Assembly: GCA_039545355.1 (NCBI GenBank)
Contig: BCJJ01000018.1
Location: 434,001 to 498,000 of the forward strand
DNA length: 64,000 bases
From: Trichosporon coremiiforme
Taxonomy: Eukaryota; Basidiomycota; Tremellomycetes; Trichosporonales; Trichosporonaceae
Direction: 5' to 3'
In this document: positions 33,332 through 44,901 of the stretch, one piece after another
Layout: every line of letters begins with the position of its first letter
Position numbering within the stretch: the stretch's first letter is position 1
Position numbers and translations under genes: made by a program
Notes under the pieces: generated by a model
Database searches by the model: none
Seen by the model: only the letters and a program-made list of their open reading frames with translations
What the model was told of the DNA's origin: nothing

Positions 33332-35057
33332 TCAAAACATGATCTTGGCGTTCTCGTACATGGTGAGCATGGGGCTGAGTCCGTCGCGCATCCGCGTAGG
33401 CGCGAGGACCTTCTCGCCTCCAAACTCACGCACAAAGTCGGCCTGGTTGTAGACATTGACCTTGCGGCGGCGGAAACCCTGCACGCCCCGCGACGTGAAG
33501 AAGTCGTCTCCGAGCGCCTGCGCCGCCTTCTTCCCCTTCGGCCGCGGCTGCCCGCCCCTCGAGGGCGAGTTCATGATGAGCGAGTACGTGTCGCGGAGCA
33601 GGTCAAAGTCGGTCGGGAAGAAGATGTCGAAGTACCCCTGCTGGACGAGGAAGGTCTCGCAAGGCACCATGCTGTCCTTGTATCGTGTCTGGACAACTGG
33701 GCCGTTGCGTCCGGGCACGGCGTCGGGGAGGCTCGAGAAGTCGGCCACGAGCAGGCGGTGTGCGGGCAGCTGATCCCTCAGGCGCTCGAGGAAGGCGACG
33801 GCTTTGGTCGGCACAAAGTCCGGCGTCGGGGAGAGGTTCGGCGCAAAGGGCATGTTGGCGTAGACGCTGCGCAGCGTGCCGCTCGCGAGCAGCGGCTTGG
33901 CCATCGGCGGCTGCGTCGCGGGGCTCGGCGGGAGAAGTCTCCGGTACGCGAGGACGCGGCGGAGGAGGGGGTCGTTCAGCGGCTCGTACAGGAGGGAGTA
34001 GTCGCCCTGTGCGTCGATGGCGACGAACGCCTGCATCGGCTCGAGCGTCGCCATGTCGTACCGGATCATGTCGTGGGCGAGATTGTCAAACACCTCGAGC
34101 GCAACGACGAAGCAGGGGTCGTCGCTGTTGGCCGTCCACTCAAAGAAGTCCTTGTTGATCACCTCGACGTGCTCTCCCAGTCCGGCCGCTTCGGCGCGCG
34201 ACCGCTGCTGCTTGCTCAGCATCGTCGAGATCTCGATGATCCGGTACTTGGTCCGGCGGAAGATCTCGGGATGCTCGGCCTGAATCCAGCGCAGGCAGTC
34301 GAGCATGAAGGAGCCGTTTCCGGCTCCGACCTCGTAGATGATCAGGTCGTTGTGCGGCCAGTCCGTCTTCTTGTAGCTCTGCACGATCGCGCTCGCGAGC
34401 GCGCGCGCATAGTACGGCTTGAACAGCTCCGTCGGCGTGTGCCACACCTGCCGCCCGACGCTGTCCGTGTCCTCCCCGTAGGCGTCAATGTAGCGCTGCG
34501 CCACGGCTTCCTGGAATGCGGCCTCGTTCCGGAACTCGGGGAAGGGGAAGCCGTCCGCTGTCGGCGGAGTGAAGATCTTGACGTTCTTCGAGAAGTAGCC
34601 GTATTGCGGCTGACGTTAGCTCCGGCGCAACGTCTCTACAGCTCGCGCATCACTCACATTGTACAGAGAATCATCGATGAAGTCGCGCACGAGCATCTTG
34701 ACTCGCGTCGGTGGCTCGCGGTAGTGCGCGACCTCGGCGGCCGTGACTGTCCTGTAGCTTCCCGACTGATGTCAGCTGGTCGATCATGCGTAAGCTCTTC
34801 GCAAGCCGAGCAGGCCGCTCCGAGGAAGAGCTCACTTCCGGATCTCTGTCCGCCACAAAGTTCAGCGACGTGTTAAAGTTGAACGTGCCCTTGTCATAGA
34901 TACGGTTCGACTTGCGCTTCTCCTTCTTTGCGGGCTTCTTCTCCTCGAGTCTCCGAGCCGACGTTGACAGTGTTCGTGCCGAGGACGAGGACGCCGTGGG
35001 GAGAGCGCGGAACGCACTCCGCGCACTTCCGGACGCAACGGCACGGGTGAGGGACAT
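33332..35057 (-). CDS. NDUFAF7: Mitochondrial SAM methyltransferase, NDUFAF7/MidA family
   Basis: Members of this family (DUF185) methylate an arginine of the complex I subunit NDUFS2 during respiratory complex I assembly in the mitochondrial matrix. Three exons (35057-34836, 34765-34658, 34609-33332) give 535 residues. The start MSLTRAVASGSARSAFRAL is a clear presequence. The family entry motif MLVRDFIDDSLYNPQYGYFS is split by the second intron. The SAM-binding loop IYEVGAGNGSFMLD, KYRIIEISTMLSKQQ and FVVALEVFDNLAHD follow, as in human NDUFAF7. The C-terminal half contains a long Pro-rich insertion (RLLPPSPATQPPM). Ends NAKIMF. If the organism has complex I, as most basidiomycetes do, the role probably holds. 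Confidence 0.88.
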
Positions 35058-36043
35058 ATCCGTGGGGGTGTGCTGTGTGTTGCAGTCGAGTCGGACGCTC
35101 TCGTCGACGCCGTTGGCCGGCTGCTACCGTTGTTGGACGGCCTCCACTGATCGAGCTGGACCTTTTCGCGTCACGTGAATGTTACGTAACAAATCAAATG
35201 GAGAAGGGGCTCTGTCCGCATAGCCGCGCTTATCACTATCAATATCCGAGACCGGGGATTGACCCCTCGATCAGCCACCGTGGGCGTGTTCTGCTTCGCT
35301 GGACGGAGTCCCCGCCCTAGTTGTTCTGCCCGCAGAGTCTGAGCACACTGCTGCGAAAGAGGTAGACTGCGCCATGTCGAGGGCAATAATGGAGGGCGAG
35401 GACATGGTGTGGTTCAGATACGTGTTCACCATGAGCTGTCTCTCGCGTTCAGGACCACTCTGACGACGAACCTGAAACGTTACTACAATTCTCACATATG
35501 GGCGCGGGGTGGTCGGACGACTACACCACCACCTGATGACCTCTCAGGTCCTCTTGACAGCGAACCGTGCCAAGCCTGGGTGGGCGTTCGACGCCATGAA
35601 TCATGAAAGTGACACCCCCCACACCTGCCGACCAACAGGAGTCCGTACAATCCACATCAGAAGGCAAACCTCGTCGCATTATCTTGCCGAAGCATAACAC
35701 GCGCTACTTTGGCCAGCGCCAAGGACAAGTGCGAGGCGTGTACGACCAAGGCTCATCATGTCACTGGTCCAGGTTCCAGACATGCCAGACAGTCCTCTCG
35801 CAGCAGCACAACGGAAAAGTCGATCGGCTCATCTCATTGCCCTACTGCCGACGATACCGGTCAGCGACATGAACGGATTCTGATAAAACACTACCCGCGC
35901 TAGTCTCCCCCATCCATGCTAGCCGAACACACCACCGATCCTTCGATCCACGGCATTGCAGCACACCGTGACCGAGCGCTACCCCTCCGCCTCCCCCTCC
36001 CTCTCTCCCCAGCAGCAACGGCTTCGACTTGACTCTGCTCATC
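35058..36043. other. Divergent promoter region
   Basis: About 1 kb lies between the methyltransferase and the MFS transporter starts. It is C-rich on the + strand just before the transporter ATG (35985-36010). No gene or RNA was recognised. Confidence 0.5.
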
Positions 36044-38210
36044 ATGTCTGCCGACATCGAGAAAGTCGAGCTCGAAAAGGTCGAGGTTCAGAAGATGCCG
36101 GCGCTGCACCCCGAAACCACCAACCTGACGTACCGCAAGCCGTCGTCATATGCTGCTCTCGACCCAGTCGAGCAACCCGAAGAGGACGACGATGACAAGC
36201 CCGCCTCCCCACAGGTGCGGACGAAGGATCTGACGCCGTTTGCACCCTTGGACATTCCGATGAAGTACCGACTCGTTGCCCTCGTCACCATCCTCTTCTA
36301 TACGACCGGCGCAGCATTCGCCGAGTCCACTCTCGGACCGCTCAAGAGTACCTTCGTGAAGGAGCTCCATATCAACAGTGAGTCGACCTGCCCCACGCAC
36401 TCGAACTTGTGTGATCGCCTCCTTCGGCCGAAAGATAGACGGTGTCAACGTCAGCCGTCACGCTGCTAACGCGTGCGCAACTGTACAATCTGCCCATGTG
36501 CGCACATTTGGTTCGCTAAACTGTGCGCTAAGTGGTGGCGGAGAAATCCTCCCAAACCCATGTGCATGCGCTTACCCCACAGATGCCCAGTTCGCCTCGA
36601 TCTCGACGGCGAGCAACCTCGTGAACACTGTGCTGCCGCTGATTGGCGGCACGATCATGGATTACTATGGGACGCACTAGTGAGCTTCATTGATGCGGGA
36701 TAGGCTGACCACAGTGCTGCGCTCGCGTCGTGTTTCTTCTGCATCCTCGGCAGCGCTATTGCTGCCGGGGCTGCGAGCACGAACAACTACACGCTGCTCA
36801 TCGGAGGGAGGATCGTGATGGGTCTCGGGTCGATCGTGCTCGAGGGTGCGCAGTCTAAGCTTTACGCACACTGGTTCAATGGGCGATGGCTCGCGACTGT
36901 GATCGCTCTCGACCTGGCATGGGGCAGTGCCACCGTTGTCATCGCCAGAGTCAGCGCTGTACCCATGTCCCACCTCGGCGGGTGGTACGGGTGGGCGCTG
37001 TGGATCCCCGTCTTCGTCATTGCGGCGTGCACGCTGCTGGTGATCGGGTACACGATCTTCGAGCAGAAGTACCTTCCCAAAGAGTTCCGGCCGGTGACGG
37101 GTTACGAGCTCGAGCAGAAGCGCAAAGCTGCCGGAGAGCACACGCACAAAGGCGGGATGTGGGGTCGTCTCCAGATGAGCGTCCTCAGTGTCCTGCGACT
37201 GTGAGATGGGCGATGACTGATTACGAGGCTAACTACATACAGGCCTTCCTTCTACCTGATCATGGCCGGTGCGCACATCTTTCAGAACTCGGCGCGCACC
37301 GTCTACTCCTCAAACTTGACCGACATCCAGGAGCGTACGCGCGGCACGACGGCGCTCACGGGCGGATACTATTCGGCGCTGCTGAATGTGGTCGTCATCG
37401 TCGTAGTACCACTACTCGGTGTGTTCTTCGACAAGGTCGGCTGGCGCATGCCGTTCGGTACGTTTCTGTAGCTCACTGGTTGTGATCGCGAAGCTGATTG
37501 CAGTCTCACTCGGAGCCGCCACGTACGTTGTCGCGTTTGCGCTCATCGGCTTGACGAAGGTCAACGCTGTCGCACCGATTCTGCTCGCCTCGTTCGCTCT
37601 CTCGCTCAACGTCCTACCGTGGATCAGCTCGTTCCCCATCCTTGTCCCAGACCCGACGCTGATCGGAACGGCGTACGGGCTGTGGTCAGGCTTCATCGCG
37701 TGCAACAATGTGATCCTCGAGGTGTCATGCGGAGCTCTTGTGAGTGCTGGGACCATCTCTAGTCCTTCAGAGTGAGCCACCAGGTTAGCTAACGTATCAG
37801 CAAGACGCAACCCCTGGCCAGACCTATGACCGGGTGATTTACGTCTTGATCGCGATCAAGTCATGGCAGATCCTCGAGGGTCCGCTGTTCGACTTTCTTG
37901 ACGGCAAGTTGCTGGGGCACACGCTGAGGATGAACGAGAAGCAGCGGCTCAAGTATGATGCCGAGCGCGAGGAGGCTGGCGTCGATGCCCCCGGATACCG
38001 CATAAAGAAGCCCGTAACCTGGGTTGTTGGGTTACAGTACGTGACCATGGTTATAATCTCATGGGTGGTGAGTAATATCTACTACATGGCGTGCACGCCT
38101 AGCCACAAGGTGCCCAGTTTGGGCACCATACGTCATGGCGTTATGGATTGTGGAAACAAGGGAATGTAACGCTGACACCGTTGCAGCTGTTCTTTATTTA
38201 CTCGATGTAG
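36044..38210 (+). CDS. MFS transporter, MFSD1-like
   Basis: This is a major-facilitator protein. Seven exons (36044-36377, 36583-36679, 36715-37200, 37243-37457, 37504-37739, 37801-38067, 38187-38210) close to 552 residues. A 70-residue polar N-terminus (MSADIEKVELEKVEVQKMP) precedes the first helix YRLVALVTILFYTTGAAFAE. The loop motif between helices 2 and 3 is NTVLPLIGGTIMDYYGT, and GGRIVMGLGSIVLEGAQSKLYAHWF lies in helix 4-5. These two blocks are what recall MFSD1, a lysosomal dipeptide exporter in animals. Substrate and membrane in this fungus are unknown. The first intron, 205 bases, is longer than the others. The C-terminus ends LFFIYSM after a separate 24-base exon. Confidence 0.8.
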
Positions 38211-39156
38211 CATATTGTACGAGACGGAGGTGCATGAATGCATGCGACTGTTTTTCATCTGGCAATGAGGCGTCGCGCTCGCGGCGCGCTCGCCTTGTGA
38301 CCTTTGCGGCCAAGAGATCGGGCACAGGGCTGGCGGCGACCAAGATATAAGTGTGGGAACTCTCAGGCGTCCCAGGATCTGTCCCACATCCTAGCGATGC
38401 CTCGCTGCTGACGATATTCCCAAAGCTAGCGCCTCGTGCTCTTTCGGTCAACTCCACCACCGTCACCTTTCCCGCTTGCGATTCTTACGGCTTGGGACCT
38501 GGGGCCAGGACCGGGGATCCGGTGCGCTGCCGGAACGACCGGGCCTACCGGGCCTGTCACCGACTCCCAACGCGCCCCTGTTCTTCGCATGTGCTGTGCG
38601 GCTCCGACACTGAAGCCCCCCGATTCATTCATATACCGACTTGCGCTGTAAACAATACTCCAGGTTACGTCAGGCACCTGCTGAGAAAGTATGGAGCCTT
38701 CAGCACTTCAGCGTTGCGCCGGTGCTAGTGGGCTTTGTTGAATGCGATCCCAGGCACAGTTTACGGCGCATTTACGGTTCTGGCCGAGTCGGCCGGGTTA
38801 GGCACACTGTGCGAGGCAGCTTGAGACACAGCCAAGGACTGGGTTGCAGTGGGGTTTCGCTTGTCAATGAGCAGAGTTTGGGTAGCTGGTTCGCTGCGTT
38901 GCTCGCCCGAGGTTAAGCATCCTGGAGACAGGCTCAGGCGCCCTCTCAGGCCCTGCTCGCCAGCGGGCCTTCGCGCAGCGACGACTGTCAGCTGACTTGA
39001 GAAACATCCTTGGGTATATGTACTTTGAGCCGCCGTCTTCCCCCCTCCATACCGCTCACTGCTGCACGACCGTCTCGCGATACAACACTTGCGACTGCGC
39101 GACAAAACCAGCGACATCCACCTGCCAAACCTCGAAACGAGCCGTCGACACCGAAC
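38211..39156. other. Spacer
   Basis: This holds the 3' flank of the MFS gene and the promoter and leader of the gene at 39157. No frame looks like protein, and no tRNA or repeat was seen. Confidence 0.5.
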
Positions 39157-39837
39157 ATGGGTAACACATTCAGCCTGTGCTCTCCGTTCCGGCGCCGTCT
39201 GCGCCTCCAAGACTCCGGACACGAGAAGCTCGAGGACCCCCTTCCTCAGCCCCAGTTTCTCTTCCCGTCGGAAGAGTACCCCAAGTACGCCCTTCTCACA
39301 ACGTCGGAGGAGCCCTACGAAGTGCGCTTCTGCACGCACCTGCCCGAACCCGATTCGGGCCGCTGTGCGTGCGACGAGTGGACCGAGTCTCGACACTGGC
39401 GCCTGGTGGCGGGCCTGGACGACGCCGCGCAGCCCGGCACCATCGAAGCGCTGCAGCCCAGGCCGCGCAGCAATCCCTTCGAGAAGGCTGAGGTGCAGCT
39501 CGCACCTGACGTGATTCCGCCCCGCTATGCCCTGCTCTCTGCAGCCGAAATGCCGAATGCGGTGCGCAACTGCGTCCACGTGAGGTACGAGGGTGAGGAA
39601 CGCTGTGACTGCGACCAGTGGCTCGAGAGCCGTCGTTTCCGAGTTCAGAATGGCCTGGACAATCCCGACGACCCCGAGGTTAAGCGCGGCCTGCAGCCCA
39701 TTGCGCGCAAGACGCCTACTATCCGAGTCAAGCGCCGCAGGTATACGAGCTTCAGCGCGCCCAGGGACAACAGCGAGGACGAGCACAGCCCGAGCTCGAC
39801 ACATTCTCGCAACTCGAGCCGGAATGAGAAGCACTAG
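39157..39837 (+). CDS. Acylated-looking protein with duplicated CxHx8CxCDxW module
   Basis: I do not recognise this family. A single exon encodes 226 residues. The start MGNTFSLC fits N-myristoylation (Gly2, Ser6) with Cys8 available for palmitoylation, followed by the basic patch FRRRLR: a peripheral membrane anchor. Two 58-residue copies follow, residues 44-101 and 124-181, exactly 80 apart. Each runs YALL, then C-x-H-x8-C-x-C-D-x-W-x-E-S-R, then GLD...LQP. Cys59, His61, Cys70, Cys72 and Cys139, His141, Cys150, Cys152 would suit one metal ion per copy. A basic stretch (RVKRRRYTSFS) and a Ser-rich tail follow. In-frame sequence upstream of this ATG lacks protein character. Membrane anchor and metal binding are inference; the repeat is seen directly. 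Confidence 0.8.
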   Translation: MGNTFSLCSPFRRRLRLQDSGHEKLEDPLPQPQFLFPSEEYPKYALLTTSEEPYEVRFCTHLPEPDSGRCACDEWTESRHWRLVAGLDDAAQPGTIEALQPRPRSNPFEKAEVQLAPDVIPPRYALLSAAEMPNAVRNCVHVRYEGEERCDCDQWLESRRFRVQNGLDNPDDPEVKRGLQPIARKTPTIRVKRRRYTSFSAPRDNSEDEHSPSSTHSRNSSRNEKH

Positions 39838-40715
39838 GGTGTCTACCGCGATGCCACGGGGCATCATGCCGAAGTAGGGAAGCCGCAGGAACGGCTGGCG
39901 AGGGAGAGGAAGCGCTGGAACACTCGGAAATTGCGACGGAGGCGCCGGCGCCAGTGTCAGCGCCGTGATCGCGATCAAACATGGCCTCTTCGCTAGTATA
40001 TCGGTTAGTATAATCGCCTCTCAAGTCCGAGAGATTGCTTCGGCAGTGCGCGATAGAGCAGGGTTCGACTCCCTGGCGGAGAAGCACAACCTTGCGAGGT
40101 TGTCCACTCTTTTGGAAGTTCGAGGGTTGTAATTTTTACGCGAGAGGAGGGAGGAAGGGAGGTCTGGAGACGCCATTGGCATGGCGAGTTCCTGGAGTCG
40201 AGGTCTTCGTTGTAGATGTTGTTCATGAACATTGTTTCTTGTCTTAACACCAATGTGATGCGGTGCAGTGCTCTACGTGTCTTATCGTCGCAGTTGCTAT
40301 GCAGAGGACAGTGGAAGGTTTGAGCGCAGAAGGAAGCAAGAATGGAGTCGATCCGAGTATCGCATGCTGCTCTTGAAGCAGGTAGCAGTATGCTCGGTCG
40401 GTCTAGTTCCGCACACGACGGTCATCAAGCACTAGCTTTCTCCTATCTTCGTGCATGGGCTTCGCGATAGTGACATAGCGACGTAGCGAAAGCCGACAGA
40501 GACGGTAGAGGAAACACATGAAGCTGGGGTGGGTGAGGTAATCTAACGTGTTTGGTTCCGTTCGGTCGCCACCAACGCGACTGAGTTTCATGAGCGGTTT
40601 TCATGACAACAACAGTCGAGACACTTCCCACATCGTCAATTTGCCGGCAGAAAGAGCATGCTGTTCGCCACTTGACATCCAAACCGGCATATAAGAACGA
40701 TACGAACGCTCTCGC
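39838..40715. other. Spacer with tRNA-Glu
   Basis: This lies between the duplicated-module gene and the RecQ gene. It contains tRNA-Glu at 39987-40083. Nothing else was recognised at 40140-40700. Confidence 0.55.
39987..40083 (+). tRNA. tRNA-Glu (anticodon CTC), with intron
   Basis: The acceptor stem TCTTCGC pairs with GCGGAGA. The D arm is GTAT/GTAT by wobble and standard pairs, as in yeast tRNA-Glu. The anticodon stem ATCGC/GCGAT encloses CTCTCA, giving anticodon CTC. The T arm is CAGGG-TTCGACT-CCCTG. A 25-base intron follows position 37. T-runs at 40110-40113 and 40133-40137 may terminate transcription. Confidence 0.88.
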
Positions 40716-43700
40716 ATGAGAGATATGTCGTCTCGCCAAAGTGCAACCCTACGAAACAACCTCTCCGAATTCCAGTCGCGTCGCGGGTCCAGTGTAGCAA
40801 CTCCGATCAACCCATTCAAGGTGTGTCTATCCTTTCTCGAAATCCACTGATGTCAGCCTACCCAGACTGGAATAAAAGCGGCGCGAACCAAGTCCCCTCA
40901 ACAACCAGCCGCTGGGCCCTTCTCGGGCATGCGGCGAGGAGAGCGTAAGTACTGCAGACTTCTCCATAACGGGCTGACAATGCTCAGCGGTGACCGTTAA
41001 GGCTGAGCCGCACACGCAAGCCGCAACGCCGCGTCCTTCCGGTTACCCCAGCTCTACCTCTTCATCCGCCACCACCGCGTCTCCTGCCCCTCTCCAGCCG
41101 CGTCGAACTGTGTCGAATGCTACGCCTGGAAGCTCGATAAAGCTTGCAGAGCAGCCCCGAGAACGCCTGCAAACATGGCTCGACAAGTACAAAGACGAAA
41201 AGATAGCCATTCGGGAACGACCGTCTAATGGTGAAGATTCGGAGGAGGACCCCGAGATGAGAGAAATGAAACTGTCAGATGATGTCTACCTCTAGAGCTG
41301 ACAATCAGTGCACTCCTCACTAAGCGCATAGCGGATATCAAAGTTGCCTTGGCAGCCCAGAATCAGTCACCAACGGCCAGCACACCGACTGCTGAAGTCT
41401 ATCTGAGTCGGACGGAGGGGTCGTATCCGTCGCCCATATCTGCGACCACCGACCGGGGCATCCGTTCACACCAACCTTCCTCGGATCCACCTGCTCCGTC
41501 AAGGCAATCACCCATCGCTCGCCAAGTCGAACAGCCTGTTGCTGGCCCGTCTCGACGCTCTCGCTTGGTGCCCGCCAGCCCGCCCCCAGACATCGATGAC
41601 TTCGACATCGAGGAAGCCGAGGGGGACATCACAGATGTGGAGGAGTTAGTTCCCCCTTCGTCGCCTCCAATGCCAGAGCGTGCTCCGCCGCTGCCTCGGA
41701 CCCCTCGCCGATTGGCGCCGCATCCAAGTGTCGAAGCCCAGGCTGAGGAGGCGATGCAGGGTGTTGATCTTGAAGCCTTCTGGTCCCCTTCTCCATCGCC
41801 TACCCGATCCCCACCACCGCCATCGGAGTTTGCCTGTCGACCTGCTAGGAACAAAGTCACCGCGCCATCTTCCACGTCAAGGCAGATCCTACCAACTGCT
41901 TCAGATTCGGGCGCAGTGACACCACGGATACATCATGTCGAGAAACAGTATGCCTGGAGCAAGGAGGTGAACCAGAAGCTTCGACAGGTATTCATGCTCC
42001 CCAACTTTCGAACGCACCAGAAGGAGGCGATCGACGAAACCATGGCCGGCAGGGACGGTAAGCTAAGCATTCGCATTTTGCATTCTAACAACAGTCTTCG
42101 TGCTCATGCCCACTGGTGGAGGGAAGAGTTTGACTTGTGAGTAGTTCTCAGGGTGTCTGTTGACGTTTGCAGACCAACTCCCCGCAATTTGCTCTACGGG
42201 GAAGACGAGAGGAGTGACTTTCGTCGTGTCACCGTTGATCTCGCTCATCAACGACCAGACGCGCCACCTTATCAAGCGCAACATCCCTGCCATTGCGTAC
42301 ACAGGAGACCTCACCCAAGCGGACAAGAACATTGCGCATGCGGAACTTGACCGCTCAGTTCCGTACACCAAGGTTGTGTACGTGACGCCAGAAATGTTGT
42401 CCATGGGTAGCCGGATCCAAGGCATTCTGCGAAGACTGGAGCAGAGGAAGCAGCTTGCGCGGTTCGTTATCGACGAGGCGCACTGCGTCAGCGGATGGGG
42501 TCATGATGTGAGTTCCCTGAGTGAGAGCACTGAGCTGACAGCAGTTCCGATCTGATTGTAAGCCGTTACTACCATCACCGATGACACTGACAAAGTCCAG
42601 ACCTGAAATTGGGAGATCTGCGAAAAGACTATCCCAACATTCCGATCATGGCTCTCACAGCGACGGCTCCGGAGAAGGTGCAGGACGATATTATCCGTGT
42701 TCTGGGCATCAGAGGCTGCACAGTACTGAAACAGTCCTTCAACCGACCCAACTTGCACTACGAAGTAAGGCCGAAGACAAAGAAGGTTCTCGAGGAGATA
42801 GTGTCTTTCATTCGTACTCAGCCCTCCGGGGTAAGTGGTATCGTCTACTGCTCGTCCCGAGAGAAGTGTGAGATCATCGCCAAGGAGCTGCGCGACAAGG
42901 ACATTCGGGCGTGGCACTACCACGCAGGCATGACCAAGGGTGACCGCCGCAAGATCCAGGAGGGATGGCAGGAGCACAAGTTTGAGGTTATCGTGGCCAC
43001 GATTGCGTTCGGTATGGGCATCGACAAACCTGATGTTCGATATGTCATCCACCACAGCTTGCCGCGATCACTTGAGGGCTATTACCAGGAGACCGGTCGA
43101 GCCGGTCGCGACGGTAAAAACTCGACCTGCATTCTGTTCTACACGTATGCGGACTCAAAGACGGTGCTCAACTTGATCAACAACGACCAAAACTTGACGC
43201 GGCCGCAGAAGGAACGTCAAACGGACGCCTTGAAGGAGGTGCTGCGATTCTGCCACAATAAAACCGACTGTCGACGTACGCAAATCCTCGCCTTCTTCAA
43301 CGAGAGCTTCAACGCAGCCAACTGCAACCAGGGGTGCGACGTGTGCCTCGGCCGGGAACAGAACGACGTTATCGTTGAAGACGTTTCTGCGGACGCTAGA
43401 GCGGTCGTCGAGATGATGAAAGCGTTCGGTAAGAGCGACAGGATCACAATCATCAACGCTGCCGACTGCTACCGTGGTGCAAAGGGCACTGCAGGCAAGG
43501 AGCTGGACCGGAACCCTCATCACGGAGCTGGTCAACATTGGGGCCGTGGTGACGCCGAACGCCTCATCCAGAATCTCATTATTGAAGGCTGTCTCAAGGA
43601 GTACATAACCGCCAACCGGAACGGCTGGAGCAACGCTTATGTCACGGTGAGTCAAGATGACGAAGCGACGGGAAGCTGACGCTGTAAGATTGGACCCCAC

Positions 43701-44901
43701 GCCCAAGACTTTGTGAACGGTCGCCGAAAGCTGATGATGGACTTCCGTCAGTCAGCGGCGCTCAAGTCAAAGAAGACAACTAAAGCTGCTGCTGCCACTG
43801 CTACTGGTACTACAGGTCAAGCTCGGGTCGTGCCTCTGGCCCAGCTGAAACAAACCAAGCAGCCCGTTTCCAACCCACTCAGCCGGAAACGTTCCCGGCA
43901 ACAGATCATTGAGGAGGAACAAGCGTTTGATGACTCGGCGTGGCCCAGCGACGACGACTACAGCCCTGGGGAGGAGCCGACAGCCGCCGGGCCAGTCGTC
44001 GCAGGATCGAGTACGAAGAAGCGGAAGTCCACCGGCAATGATGTACCCCTCGACCTGGAGCAACTGTGCTTCTCTGAGCTGCAGGCCCTTCAAAGTAAGG
44101 TAAGATCACTCCGTTCCCGTTCCCTCAATTGCCTCGAGCTACCGCTCTCCTGTCTTCGTCTCAGTCGCTCACGCTTTCCAGCACGGCTTCGCCCTTCCCA
44201 ATGAACTCTTGCAGATGCTTGCGGCGATTATGCCTACCAGTGAGTTGAACCATGGCGCGCCGCACTTTACTCACCTGAAATTGCAGACATGCCAGCGCTC
44301 GGTCAAGTTGAGGGCCTGCCAGCGGGTTTGCTCAAGGTAAGTAAGGTTCAATGGCCCGCTGCACTGCCTGTCGGCCCACTCCGACATCTGGGGGCGATGG
44401 GGCGCGGGTGGGAGCGATGCGGCGGCCGTAGTGGACACTGTCGCGAGGCTTACGCACACCTCCAGGACTACGGAACGATGATACTCGGGATCACTGTCAA
44501 GTACCACGAACAGCGCAGCGGATCCAAACAGTGAGTGCAGTTCGGGTCAGGACAGATGTCAATTGCCAGGTACATGAAGCTTGCGTATGTGGTAGTGGTA
44601 CCGGGGGCCTGCTATACGGGCATTTGGCAACACTGGGAGTACGACGCGTGCTCATGAATGCAGAACTCGGGGAACCCTGACCCAAAATCCGCGAGGCGCT
44701 GTTTCTGTCCAATCCTCGCGGCGGAACGTTAGAGACAGACTCGGCGGATTTGCATACGACGGTACCTCGAGCGCCCAACCGACTGCAGTCAAGTCCGCTT
44801 CTTCGACAAGCGGCGGCAACAGCGGCACAACAGGCGGCGGGTTGGGACGAAGTAGAGCGACTATTGGGAAGGGTAAAGCTGTCGCACGGCCCCGGTTTTA
44901 G
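40716..44901 (+). CDS. SGS1: RecQ DNA helicase (Sgs1/Rqh1/BLM type)
   Basis: This 3'-5' helicase dissolves recombination intermediates and protects replication forks. Fourteen exons close to 1163 residues (first 40716-40820, core 42601-43646, last 44664-44901), including a 13-base exon at 42545-42557 and a 15-base exon at 44570-44584. A disordered acidic N-terminus of about 390 residues precedes the core. Core motifs: 0 FRTHQKEAI, I MPTGGGKSLTYQ (split by an intron), II DEAHCVSGWGHDFR, III ALTATAP, V IVATIAFGMGIDKPDVR, VI YYQETGRAGRDG. The RQC zinc site (CHNKTDCRR, CNQGCDVC) and winged helix ending RGDAERLIQNL follow. A short HRDC-like segment (HGFALPNELLQMLAAIMPT, KDYGTMILGITVKY) and a basic tail GKGKAVARPRF end it. 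A second in-frame ATG at 40725 could be used. Confidence 0.93.
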
